NCBI GenBank assembly: GCA_913054475.1
Contig: CAJXJF010000008.1
Coordinates: 1-42,336 of the forward strand
DNA: 42,336 nucleotides
Reading direction: 5' to 3'
Origin: an uncultured Nitratifractor sp.
GTDB lineage: Bacteria > Campylobacterota > Campylobacteria > Campylobacterales > Sulfurovaceae
Positions within the stretch are counted from its first letter, which is position 1, and each line of letters opens with the position of its first letter. The translations under genes and the position numbers were made by a program. Positions 27,035 through 34,692 of the stretch are shown in pieces. Under the pieces are notes generated by a model. That model saw only the letters and a program-made list of their open reading frames with translations. It ran no database searches and had not been told where the DNA came from.

Positions 27035-28432
27035 TCATCTGTTTCCTATAACTCTACGTGCTTGGGCAAAGACCTGGTCTATATGGCTCTTTATCCAGTT
27101 CTGTTTCATCCAGTCCATCGGCCAGACCTCCACCCCCTGAACCAAAATGCCGAAATGGAGATGATCACCCAGCGCAAGACCCGTCTTGCCAGTTTTGGCT
27201 ATTATCTTTCCGCCCTCTATCTTCTCTCCTTCTCGTACAAGTATGGAAGAGCAATGACCATAAAGCGTATAGAGACCGAAACCGTGATCTATGATGGGCA
27301 TATTCCCGTAGATTCCATCATAGTCCGCAAATACCACTTTACCCGGATTGGAGCTGTAGATGGGGGCATGAGAAGTACTTGCCAGATCGTAGCCCAGATG
27401 CCACGACCTAGAAACCTCTCTTTTTCTATCCCTGTAGTAATAGTGCCTCTCGTCTCCGAAAAAGGCCACCACCTTGGCCCGCTTGAGAGGGTAGAAGGCT
27501 TTCAGTTTCCATTTTCCGAAATCTACAGGCTCGACTCTGGAAGCATATTTGTGAATCAGACTTTCGTTTCTTTTCCTCATATCCTCGTTTACTGCCCTAA
27601 ATCTACGCAGGCTGCCGAGATTTTTCGGTATCTCTGCATCGGTGGAGGCCACTTCGGCTATTTTGCCTCTGAGGAATCTGTCGCTAAGACCTATCCATGA
27701 TACACGATATTTTTTCGGAATAAGCTCGAACGGCACCTCTACCACTCTTCTGTTGCCAGCTTTGTCTTCGGCTATCACTTTCGCGGAAAAGTTGTTCACT
27801 CTAAATGGCCATGCAAGCAGTGTAGCGTAGAAACCTTTTTTTATATAGGGGAGAACCTCGAAGCGTCTGCCTCCAGCCTCGACATATACATCTTTGAGAT
27901 TTTTGTCGCTGGCCTGGAAAATCACCAGTGCACTTCCACCCCTGACTATGCTGGGGCTGTTGGCCACTATACCTACAAGCGGCATCTGCCTATCCACCGT
28001 AACTTCTATACTCTTTTTGGCGGAGTTGCCTCTGAGTAGATTCCACATACTTGTATCATTCACGAGCACCGTCATGGTCCAGTTGTCTCTTTTCGTATCG
28101 AGGCTGCTATGCTCTGGGATATCTACGGAGATGAGAGCCTCTTTTTTGGCTATGGTAAAAGTACCCGAGCTCACCACCACATCTCTCTCTCCGTCACTCA
28201 ATGTCACCTGATAACTCTTCAGACCGCTATCGTCTTCGAGCCTGACGGAAATGGGCTGCCCACTGCTTTTGCTCCAAAAGACTCTATCGGGCAGAGTTAT
28301 GGAGGGTGGATTTCTCTCGAATTTCGGAGAGAAATATATAAAACCGGCACCCGCTGCAACAAGCATTATCAAAAACATGAGTAGAGGCGCTTTCGACCTT
28401 TTTCTCCTGCCATATACATATCTTCTTCCCAT
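27035..28432 (-). CDS. Membrane-anchored M23-family zinc metallopeptidase (peptidoglycan endopeptidase)
   Basis: The 465-residue product has a basic cytoplasmic start (MGRRYVYGRRKRSKAP), one transmembrane anchor (about residues 16-34), a long periplasmic beta-rich region (about 40-310), and a C-terminal LytM/M23 domain. The zinc site is visible as HLGYDLA (HxxxD) and HLHFG (HxH), with GHCSS preceding it, so the enzyme looks active. Such proteins cut peptide cross-links of peptidoglycan in growth, division or shape control (Csd/Pgp proteins in the helical relatives). In Campylobacter an M23 gene also lies next to lpxC. The ATG directly abuts the stop of the DHH gene. Confidence 0.9.
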   Translation of the reverse strand: MGRRYVYGRRKRSKAPLLMFLIMLVAAGAGFIYFSPKFERNPPSITLPDRVFWSKSSGQPISVRLEDDSGLKSYQVTLSDGERDVVVSSGTFTIAKKEALISVDIPEHSSLDTKRDNWTMTVLVNDTSMWNLLRGNSAKKSIEVTVDRQMPLVGIVANSPSIVRGGSALVIFQASDKNLKDVYVEAGGRRFEVLPYIKKGFYATLLAWPFRVNNFSAKVIAEDKAGNRRVVEVPFELIPKKYRVSWIGLSDRFLRGKIAEVASTDAEIPKNLGSLRRFRAVNEDMRKRNESLIHKYASRVEPVDFGKWKLKAFYPLKRAKVVAFFGDERHYYYRDRKREVSRSWHLGYDLASTSHAPIYSSNPGKVVFADYDGIYGNMPIIDHGFGLYTLYGHCSSILVREGEKIEGGKIIAKTGKTGLALGDHLHFGILVQGVEVWPMDWMKQNWIKSHIDQVFAQARRVIGNR

Positions 28433-29416
28433 CTATTCAAACTCCTTTTTTAGTACTCTTTCCATATCGGAAAGAAGTCTCTTTTCAATATCTCTACACT
28501 CATCTGGTGCCAGCGCAAATCCCGCCGCGACCCTATGTCCTCCACCTCCGTATTTCTCGGAGACAACACTTATATCGACACCTTTGGACCTCATCGAAAT
28601 CCTGCATTCGTTTTTTCGTCGCACAAGCGCAAGCCCTATTTCGACACTTGCCAGAGAGCAGGCCGTATCGGCTATACCTTCCAGGTCGGAATATTCGGCT
28701 CCACACTCCTGCATATCCTTTTCATCCAAAACGACAAGGGCCACCCTCCCCTCCAGGCGGAGTCGCAGATACTCAAGAGCTCTGCCGAGAATTCTCATGG
28801 ACGCCAGAGAGCGACGCTTCGTCAGATTCCGGGCGACCAGATATGGATCGCACCCCTCCTCTATCAGTCCTGCAGCCACGAGGAAGGTCTCTCTCCCCAC
28901 ACTGCTGGTAGTGAAACTTTTCGTATCCGCAAGCAGTGCGGCATAAAACGCCGTCGACGACTCTCTATCCAGACCGTATAGCGCTTGCAAAAGAGCCGCG
29001 GCAAGCACGGAACTCGATGCCGCCTCCGGAGCGACGATATTCAAATGGGCGAACATCGTGTTGCCGGGATGGTGGTCTATATTGACCAGGGTACGCATAG
29101 AGATATCATCCAGCCCCAATCGCTCTGGACTTCTACAGTTGCAGCTAATAAGCAGCGAATCGGAGTAGCTGATCCTCTTTCCGATTTTGTCGAAACCGAC
29201 TACGAAGTCCATGCACCTGGGAAGATTTCCGGAGAGATTCACCACCTCGACCTTCCATCCCTCTCTTGCGAGTATATGTGCTATCCCCAGAGAAGTTCCT
29301 ATGGCGCCAAGGTCGGGATTTATGCAGGATACGACCGTGATCCTGCGATACCCGGAGATAAGCTGTGCGAAGCTTTTTCTCTCCTTCTCTCCAACGATGG
29401 AATCGTATTCGAACAT
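28433..29416 (-). CDS. DHH/DHHA1 phosphoesterase-family protein with degenerate metal site
   Basis: The 327-residue product has the fold of NrnA-type DHH phosphoesterases, which degrade short oligonucleotides, pAp or c-di-AMP products: a DHH domain (about 1-190) with NIDHHPGN, motif IV LLADTKSFTTSS, and a C-terminal DHHA1 domain with YGGGGHRVAAGF. Three usual metal ligands differ: motif I reads SCINPDLGAIGT where family members have H-x-x-P-D-x-D, and motif II reads ISCNCRSPERLG where D is expected. Catalysis as in NrnA is therefore doubtful. The ATG at 29416 overlaps the nadC stop by one base (TGATG); the more upstream ATG (29449) would overlap nadC by 34 bases. Confidence 0.85.
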   Translation of the reverse strand: MFEYDSIVGEKERKSFAQLISGYRRITVVSCINPDLGAIGTSLGIAHILAREGWKVEVVNLSGNLPRCMDFVVGFDKIGKRISYSDSLLISCNCRSPERLGLDDISMRTLVNIDHHPGNTMFAHLNIVAPEAASSSVLAAALLQALYGLDRESSTAFYAALLADTKSFTTSSVGRETFLVAAGLIEEGCDPYLVARNLTKRRSLASMRILGRALEYLRLRLEGRVALVVLDEKDMQECGAEYSDLEGIADTACSLASVEIGLALVRRKNECRISMRSKGVDISVVSEKYGGGGHRVAAGFALAPDECRDIEKRLLSDMERVLKKEFE

Positions 29417-30255
29417 CAACCCATCACTCGCATGGAGAGGTCGGGCCATCTAGCCTGATGTATGATACTTCCCGAACTTATGGCGTCAACCCCGCTCTCG
29501 GCTATCTCTTCGATGTTTTCGAGTGTGATATTTCCACTCGCTTCGAGCAGGATGTGGGGATAGAAGCTCTCCCTGTACTTCACCACCTCCACTATCTCCT
29601 CTATACTCATATTGTCACACATCACGATATCCGCTCCTGCCTTCATAGCCTTTTTCACCATCTCCATATCTTCACACTCGATCTCCACCTTGGAGGTGAA
29701 GGGTATTTTTCTGCGCATCTCCTTCATGAAGGCATCGAGGTCCTCTATAATCCCCAGATGGGTATCTTTGAGCATCAGACAGTCATCCAGCCCCATCCTG
29801 TGATTGACTCCGCCGCCACAGCGTACGGCATACTTCTCGAACTCTCTAAGCATAGGTCTTGTCTTTCTCGTATCGAGCAAAATACAGTCGTACTGCGCTA
29901 TCTTATCCACATAGCTTCTCGTCATCGTGGCTATACCGGAAGCGTGCAGTACGATATCGAGTATGCTCCTCTCCAGTGAGAGCAGAGAGCGGGAGTCCTC
30001 ACAATAGAGCTCGAAAATCTTTTTACCTCTTTCAAACGGCTCTCCATCCCGAATCATCCACTCTATATCGATATTGAATATCGCTCCCAGGACTTCGAGA
30101 TACTCTCTGCCCGCAAAAATACCATCACTTTTGGCCACTACATAGGCTCTCACCGGCCTGGACTCTCCTATACGGGCGAAAAGGTCTCCCCTCCCGACAT
30201 CCTCGGCCACGAGAGCCCTCACAAAATCCTCTTTCAGCATCTGAACGGCTTTCAT
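29416..30255 (-). CDS. nadC: Nicotinate-nucleotide pyrophosphorylase (carboxylating) NadC
   Basis: NadC converts quinolinate and PRPP to nicotinate mononucleotide in de novo NAD synthesis. The 279-residue protein has the N-terminal EDVGRGDLF, the substrate-binding LLDTRKTRPMLREFEKYAV, the CGGGVNHRMGLDD block, and the phosphate-binding C-terminal part (EASGNITLENI, SGVDAISSGSI). A strong ribosome site (AAAGGATAGAGTT) precedes the ATG. nadA lies 31 bases upstream, so the two steps from iminoaspartate are coexpressed. Confidence 0.97.
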   Translation of the reverse strand: MKAVQMLKEDFVRALVAEDVGRGDLFARIGESRPVRAYVVAKSDGIFAGREYLEVLGAIFNIDIEWMIRDGEPFERGKKIFELYCEDSRSLLSLERSILDIVLHASGIATMTRSYVDKIAQYDCILLDTRKTRPMLREFEKYAVRCGGGVNHRMGLDDCLMLKDTHLGIIEDLDAFMKEMRRKIPFTSKVEIECEDMEMVKKAMKAGADIVMCDNMSIEEIVEVVKYRESFYPHILLEASGNITLENIEEIAESGVDAISSGSIIHQARWPDLSMRVMG

Positions 30256-30286
30256 AACTCTCTATCCTTTCAATAGCGTAACGGCT

Positions 30287-31282
30287 TCATATCGCCAACA
30301 TTCTCTCCAGCGCCTCTCTCGCATAGTGTACCGTCTCTTCGTCAACGAAAATTTCATTGATGGGTTCACCATCTTCTATAGACTTCAGAGTACGATAGAG
30401 ATCCTCGATGGTGGTTTCATTCATGGTCGGACACTCCGGCTTGGTCGAAGAGAGTATATATGTATTTTTGGGACGGAGCCTGTGTACCATATTGTATTCC
30501 GTTCCAACCGCCACCTTCTGCTCTTCGTCCAGCCCCTTTATATACTCTATCAACTGTGAAGTGGAACCCGTGAAGTCCGCTATCTCCGTAATCGAAGGAT
30601 CACACTCCGGGTGTACGGCTATCTTTATTCCGGGATATCTGCGCCTGTAGAACTCCACATCCGATACGGTGAAGAGCTGATGAACGGAACAAAATCCGTC
30701 GAAACAGATAATATCGGCATCTTTCGGTTCACACCCCTCCTCTCCTATGACACAGGACTTGACTCCCATCTGCCTGGCAACATTCTGCCCTAGGCATCTA
30801 TCCGGTACGAAAAGTATCTTCTTTCCGCTGGATAGTGCCTTCTCGATTATAACGGGAGCGTTCGAACTCGTACAGACCATCCCGCCCATTCTTCCGACTT
30901 TGGCCTTGATATCCACATCCGAGTTGATATAGGTTATGGGCATGATATCCTCTCTATCTATCCCGTGCCGCACCATAAAATCCACACTGTCGTCGAAATA
31001 GCTGCTGTCTATCATTCTCGCCATCGAACAGCACGCCACTTTCGGCATGAGTACCCTCTTGTGAGGCGCTATGACCTTCACACTCTGCCCCATGAAGCCC
31101 ACACCGCAAAATACGACCCACTCCTTTTCATCCTGCTGGCACTTTCTGGCAAGCTCGAGGCTGTCACCCTTGATGTCTGCAAGTTCGAAAACCTCGTCTC
31201 TCTGATAGTAGTGCACCGCAACGGTCACATCAAGCTCACTCTTGAGCCTCTCGATCTCTTTTCGATAGTCGATATCGTCCAT
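30287..31282 (-). CDS. nadA: Quinolinate synthase NadA
   Basis: NadA condenses iminoaspartate with DHAP to quinolinate using an oxygen-labile [4Fe-4S] cluster. The 331-residue protein shows AVHYYQRDEVFELAD, the GDSLELA block, and the three cluster-cysteine regions (VACCSMARM, FDGFCSVHQLF and KPECPTMNETT) plus MVCTSSNAP. Which of the several Cys bind the cluster is from family knowledge. It is the first gene of a run nadA-nadC-DHH-M23. Confidence 0.96.
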   Translation of the reverse strand: MDDIDYRKEIERLKSELDVTVAVHYYQRDEVFELADIKGDSLELARKCQQDEKEWVVFCGVGFMGQSVKVIAPHKRVLMPKVACCSMARMIDSSYFDDSVDFMVRHGIDREDIMPITYINSDVDIKAKVGRMGGMVCTSSNAPVIIEKALSSGKKILFVPDRCLGQNVARQMGVKSCVIGEEGCEPKDADIICFDGFCSVHQLFTVSDVEFYRRRYPGIKIAVHPECDPSITEIADFTGSTSQLIEYIKGLDEEQKVAVGTEYNMVHRLRPKNTYILSSTKPECPTMNETTIEDLYRTLKSIEDGEPINEIFVDEETVHYAREALERMLAI

Positions 31283-31307
31283 CCCAACCCCACTTCTGCA
31301 ATTTGAT

Positions 31308-31313
31308 TATAAT
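31308..31313 (-). promoter_or_regulatory. Candidate -10 box of nadA
   Basis: TATAAT on the minus strand, about 26 bases before the nadA ATG, within the 95-base divergent gap shared with plsY. The same stretch reads TATAAT on the plus strand too (31310-31315). Confidence 0.45.
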
Positions 31314-31339
31314 TTTTGTGAAAGTAGCATAATTTTGGT

Positions 31340-31345
31340 TAAAAT
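31340..31345 (+). promoter_or_regulatory. Candidate -10 box of plsY-folB
   Basis: TAAAAT (context GGTTAAAATATCGG) lies 32 bases before the plsY ATG. No clear -35 box. Confidence 0.4.
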
Positions 31346-31377
31346 ATCGGTAAATAATCTAAGCGAATGGAAGCATA

Positions 31378-32007
31378 ATGGAACTTTTTACATATATGAA
31401 TATCCAACTCTATCTCGCCGCATATCTGATCGGAGGCATTCCCTTTGGCTATCTGCTGGCGAAATATATAGGCGGAGTCAATGTCATGGAGGAGGGTAGC
31501 GGCAATATAGGTGCCACGAATGTTCTTCGCGTCCTCAAGAGCAGAAATCCAGCGCTGGCGAAAAAACTCGGGGCGGCCACACTGCTGCTTGATGCCCTCA
31601 AGGGTGTGGTCGTCACCCTCGCCGCGATGTTGCTTGGAGCATCGCCCTCGGTAGTCTGGATGGTCGCTCTGCTCTCCGTCATAGGGCACTGTTTCACACC
31701 TTTTCTCAATTTCGAGGGGGGCAAGGGGGTAGCCACCGGTTTCGGGGTTCTGCTGCTGCTGCTGCCCATACCGGCATCGATAGCCTTCGCGGTATGGTTC
31801 GCATCGGCCAAGCTCCTGAAAATCTCCTCTCTCTCCTCTCTCATCGCGCTCTTCGTTCTGATTGTGGCTTCCTATATACTCTATCCAGAAGGAATTCCCT
31901 CAATCGCTTCGCACTCACCTCTGCTGATAATATCTTTCATTATATTTTACAAACATATCCCCAACCTCCTCAGACTCATACGAAAAGAGGAGGAGAGAGT
32001 AGTTTGA
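31378..32007 (+). CDS. plsY: Acyl-phosphate:glycerol-3-phosphate acyltransferase PlsY
   Basis: PlsY uses acyl-phosphate (from PlsX) to make lysophosphatidic acid at the inner membrane. The 209-residue protein has several hydrophobic helices and the three family motifs: EGSGNIGATNVLR, the IGHCFTPFLNFEGGKGVATG block with the glycine-rich acyl-phosphate site, and the C-terminal helix with YKHIPNLLRLIRKEEER. It is followed at once by folB, whose TTG overlaps the plsY stop. Confidence 0.95.
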   Translation: MELFTYMNIQLYLAAYLIGGIPFGYLLAKYIGGVNVMEEGSGNIGATNVLRVLKSRNPALAKKLGAATLLLDALKGVVVTLAAMLLGASPSVVWMVALLSVIGHCFTPFLNFEGGKGVATGFGVLLLLLPIPASIAFAVWFASAKLLKISSLSSLIALFVLIVASYILYPEGIPSIASHSPLLIISFIIFYKHIPNLLRLIRKEEERVV

Positions 32008-32330
32008 AGATAGATATCGAAGCTCTCTCTTTCGAAGCCATCATCGGCATACTCGAAGAGGAGAGGCTCTCCCCGCAGAAAGTGGAGATCGATATCTCTC
32101 TGCTCTACAGATATGCCGATGGCAAGTTCATAGACTATGCGGAAGTCTGCAGATTGACGAAAGAGCATATAGTCCAAGAGTCCTACGGATTGCTTGAAGA
32201 TGCTCTTATCGGAATCGAAAGGCTCTTGAAAACGAAATTTCCAAATATCGACAGACTCCGTATCTCCATCCGCAAACCCGATATCCTCTCGGAGTGTACG
32301 GTTTCACTCTCGCAAGAGTGGATATACTGA
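32004..32330 (+). CDS. folB: Dihydroneopterin aldolase FolB
   Basis: FolB cleaves 7,8-dihydroneopterin in folate synthesis. From TTG at 32004 the product is 108 residues, beginning LKIDIEALSFEAIIGILEEER, which matches the family's IGVxxxER start with the active-site Glu. It ends with SIRKPDILSECTVSLSQEW, where the Lys of '(S/R)KP' is catalytic. The TTG overlaps the plsY TGA (TTGA) and has the strong ribosome site AGAGGAGGAGAGAG upstream. The frame is open well upstream inside plsY, but without homology. Confidence 0.85.
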   Translation: MKIDIEALSFEAIIGILEEERLSPQKVEIDISLLYRYADGKFIDYAEVCRLTKEHIVQESYGLLEDALIGIERLLKTKFPNIDRLRISIRKPDILSECTVSLSQEWIY

Positions 32331-32405
32331 CTCTTCATCATATCCGATTTTTCACCGTTTTTCCTCGATAGATTGTCCTTTGACTCCCCAAAGCCTCCCT
32401 TTTTG

Positions 32406-32414
32406 TGATATAAT
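32406..32414 (+). promoter_or_regulatory. Extended -10 promoter of the hsrA-type regulator
   Basis: TGATATAAT, a perfect TGn-TATAAT extended -10, lies 35 bases before the regulator ATG. A TTGACT further upstream is 23 bases away, too far to be its -35 partner. Confidence 0.6.
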
Positions 32415-32449
32415 TAAAAAAATCTTAAATTGAGTAAAGGCACACAAAG

Positions 32450-33121
32450 ATGAGAATATTGATTATAGAAGATGAAGTGACACTTAGCAAGACATTGGCC
32501 GAAGGTCTGAAAGAGTACGGATATCAAAACGATATAGCGGAAAACCTCAACGACGGCAGATACTATCTGGACATCCGCAACTACGATCTGGTTCTGATGG
32601 ACTGGATGCTGCCCGATGGTAACGGTATAGAGCTCATTCCCGAAATCAAGGAGAAGCGCTCCAAGACGGCTGTTATCGTACTTTCGGCCAGAGATGACAA
32701 AGAGAGTGAGATCGAAGCTCTCAAGGCCGGAGCGGACGACTACATCAAAAAACCTTTCGATTTCGAAATTCTGCTTATGCGAATCGAAGCCAAGCTCAGA
32801 TTTGGCGGAAGCAATATCATAGAGATTGACGAGCTCGTCATCAACCCCGAAGAGGAGAAGATAATCTACAACGGAGAGGTGATAGAGCTGAAGGGGAAAC
32901 CTTTCGAGGTCCTGACACATCTTGCCATGCATAAGGATCAGATAGTATCCAAGGAGCAGCTTCTGGATGCAATCTGGGAAGAGCCCGAACTGGTGACCCC
33001 CAATGTGATAGAGGTGGCCATAAATCAGATAAGACAGAAGATGGACAAACCTCTTGGTATAACCACGATAGAGACGGTACGAAGACGGGGTTACAGATTT
33101 TGCTTCCCTCGAAAAGCATAA
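32450..33121 (+). CDS. hsrA: HsrA/CosR-type OmpR-family response regulator with intact phospho-acceptor site
   Basis: The 223-residue protein has a receiver domain (1-115) and a winged-helix DNA-binding domain (about 125-220). The second half, including EVLTHLA, IVSKEQLLDAIWEEPE, TPNVIEVAINQIRQKMDKP and ETVRRRGYRF, is almost the sequence I recall for H. pylori HsrA (HP1043) and C. jejuni CosR, essential regulators of redox and oxidative-stress genes. Those orthologues have a degenerate receiver and act without phosphorylation. Here the receiver is canonical: Glu7/Asp8, Asp51 (LVLMDWMLPDGNG), Ser79 and Lys101. The next gene is a histidine kinase overlapping by 22 bases, so a true two-component pair is likely. 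Confidence 0.9.
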   Translation: MRILIIEDEVTLSKTLAEGLKEYGYQNDIAENLNDGRYYLDIRNYDLVLMDWMLPDGNGIELIPEIKEKRSKTAVIVLSARDDKESEIEALKAGADDYIKKPFDFEILLMRIEAKLRFGGSNIIEIDELVINPEEEKIIYNGEVIELKGKPFEVLTHLAMHKDQIVSKEQLLDAIWEEPELVTPNVIEVAINQIRQKMDKPLGITTIETVRRRGYRFCFPRKA

Positions 33122-34389
33122 GAGTCAATTTTCTCATCAAACTCAGTACCGCAATGGCGGTGCTGATCCTCTTTTTTTCCCTAATACTCTACAAATATAT
33201 CAGTTACGATATAGATAGGGAGATGGAGAATTCGCTCTTTAGACAATCGCAATACCTTTTCGCCAAATACGACGATCTGGAAAAGGCGCTTCTGACCCAA
33301 GAGAGCATATTGAAAAAGACTCTCGATATAGAGGCCAAAATAGAGTACTCTCCCGATGCCAACTATCGCCCCCCATATACGAAGAGGATGAAAGAGGGGA
33401 AGAGATATTTCATCGTAGCCTATTTCCCCTACGATTTCAGCAGACAGAAATATCTCGTTCTCAAAAAGGATATCACCCAACAGATGAAGATGAAGGAGAG
33501 TATGCTTAGAAGTATCATCCTGCTAAACGGTATAACGATGGCCATCATCATCCTGTATGCCTTCATCATATCCCGCATGCTCCTCTCACCCATACGCTAC
33601 TTTTCGGACCAAATAGCCAAAATGAACGAAAATATCCTCGAGCCGCTCGAACTTTGGCGCATACCTGTGGAGTTCTATCCTCTTGGTAAATCCGTCAACC
33701 AGCTGCTGGCGAGAATCAGCACTTTTTTGAAATACAAGAAGGAGCTCTTCATAGGAGCCGCTCATGAGATGAAGACACCGCTGGCTGTCATGCGGGCCAA
33801 AAATCAGCTCGCCCTCATAAAAAAGGAGAAGAGTATCGAAGATATGGAAAAAGCTCTCAGGGACTCTATAGCCTCCATAGACCAGATGAATCGTACAGTC
33901 ACATCGATTCTCGAGTTTGGTAGAGCGGAGGGAGCCCAGTTTGAAAAGGCGGTGGAGACAGATATAATCTCCTTTATCGGGGAGAAGGCGAAAGATTACG
34001 CTCTACTTGCCCGAAACGATGGCAAAAGGCTCAAAGTAAACCTCCATCCGGCAAAACTGCATATCAGAATCCAGCCTCTTCTACTCACTCAGATATTGCA
34101 GAATCTGATTCAAAACGCTCTACGATTCTCTCCAGAAGGAGCGGTTATAAAGATAAACAGCCACATCAAAAACGACACTTTCATTCTAAGCATAAGAGAC
34201 GAAGGTCCAGGAGTGGATGAGTCGGCGGATCTCTTTTCTCCCTTCAAGCGAAGCAGAAACTCACCGGGAACGGGGCTGGGACTCTTTCTCGTCAAGAGTG
34301 CCGCCGACGCTCTTGGGGCTACCGTCACCCTCAAAAACAGAAAAGACAAAAAAGGAGCGGTCGCCACACTTCGCCTTCCCCTCGAATAA
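33100..34389 (+). CDS. Sensor histidine kinase, partner of the HsrA-type regulator
   Basis: The 429-residue protein has two transmembrane helices (about 12-32 and 140-162) enclosing a ~105-residue periplasmic sensor region, a HAMP-like linker, and a HisKA dimerisation helix with the phospho-acceptor His222 (GAAHEMKTPLAVMRAK). The HATPase domain shows the N box LTQILQNLIQNALRFSPEG, G1 RDEGPGVDE, and G2 GTGLGLFLVKSAADALGA. All catalytic boxes look intact. The sensor region resembles nothing I know, so the signal is open. The start is TTG at 33100 inside the end of the regulator gene with GGGGTT upstream; the next Met (residue 19) would cut the first membrane helix. Confidence 0.88.
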   Translation: MLPSKSIRVNFLIKLSTAMAVLILFFSLILYKYISYDIDREMENSLFRQSQYLFAKYDDLEKALLTQESILKKTLDIEAKIEYSPDANYRPPYTKRMKEGKRYFIVAYFPYDFSRQKYLVLKKDITQQMKMKESMLRSIILLNGITMAIIILYAFIISRMLLSPIRYFSDQIAKMNENILEPLELWRIPVEFYPLGKSVNQLLARISTFLKYKKELFIGAAHEMKTPLAVMRAKNQLALIKKEKSIEDMEKALRDSIASIDQMNRTVTSILEFGRAEGAQFEKAVETDIISFIGEKAKDYALLARNDGKRLKVNLHPAKLHIRIQPLLLTQILQNLIQNALRFSPEGAVIKINSHIKNDTFILSIRDEGPGVDESADLFSPFKRSRNSPGTGLGLFLVKSAADALGATVTLKNRKDKKGAVATLRLPLE

Positions 34390-34569
34390 TGAGACTACGC
34401 AAGCCCAAAAGGGATTCTGCCGACACCGATGGGACAAGAGAAGGGAAAGTATCGAGGAGAAGCTGCAAGAAGTTGACAAAATTTTCTATCCTGATTGACA
34501 ATTTTGCCGATATGCCGACTCTACCTTTTTGTGAAAAAGCGTTTCAAAACAAAAAATATTTTTTAAAGG
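34390..34569. other. AT-rich intergenic region upstream of the cd1 gene
   Basis: This is the first part of the 303-base gap between the kinase gene and the cd1 gene. It has no convincing gene. It holds two TTGACA-like direct repeats (TTGACAAAATTTT and TTGACAATTTTG) about 22 bases apart and an A/T tract (AAAAAATATTTTTTAAA) just upstream of the FNR-like palindrome that could act as an UP element. A short open frame from 34389 shows no similarity or ribosome site. Confidence 0.5.
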
Positions 34570-34611
34570 TTGATAAAAATCATATTTCTAAAAGTTACTA
34601 TTTGCTAAAAT
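34570..34611 (+). promoter_or_regulatory. Predicted FNR/CRP-family class II promoter of the cd1-cytochrome operon
   Basis: TTGAT-AAAA-ATCAT at 34570-34583 matches the FNR consensus TTGAT-N4-ATCAA at nine of ten positions. An extended -10 box, TGCTAAAAT, lies at 34603-34611. If transcription starts about seven bases after the -10 (near 34618), the palindrome centre is at about -41.5, the spacing of class II FNR-activated promoters. A/T tracts lie upstream. Confidence 0.6.
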
Positions 34612-34630
34612 CCAGAAAGTGCTGGAGGTG

Positions 34631-34646
34631 CCGGAGTTCGCTCCGG
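34631..34646 (+). other. UUCG-loop hairpin in the cd1 mRNA leader
   Basis: CCGGAG-TTCG-CTCCGG is a perfect six-pair stem closed by a UUCG loop, in the predicted 75-base untranslated leader. It lies close to the predicted mRNA 5' end, where such hairpins often protect transcripts. It is not followed by a U-run, so it does not look like a terminator. Confidence 0.65.
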
Positions 34647-34692
34647 TCGGTTCGATAAAAAACATCTTAATAATCAAGCAAAAGGAGAAGAG

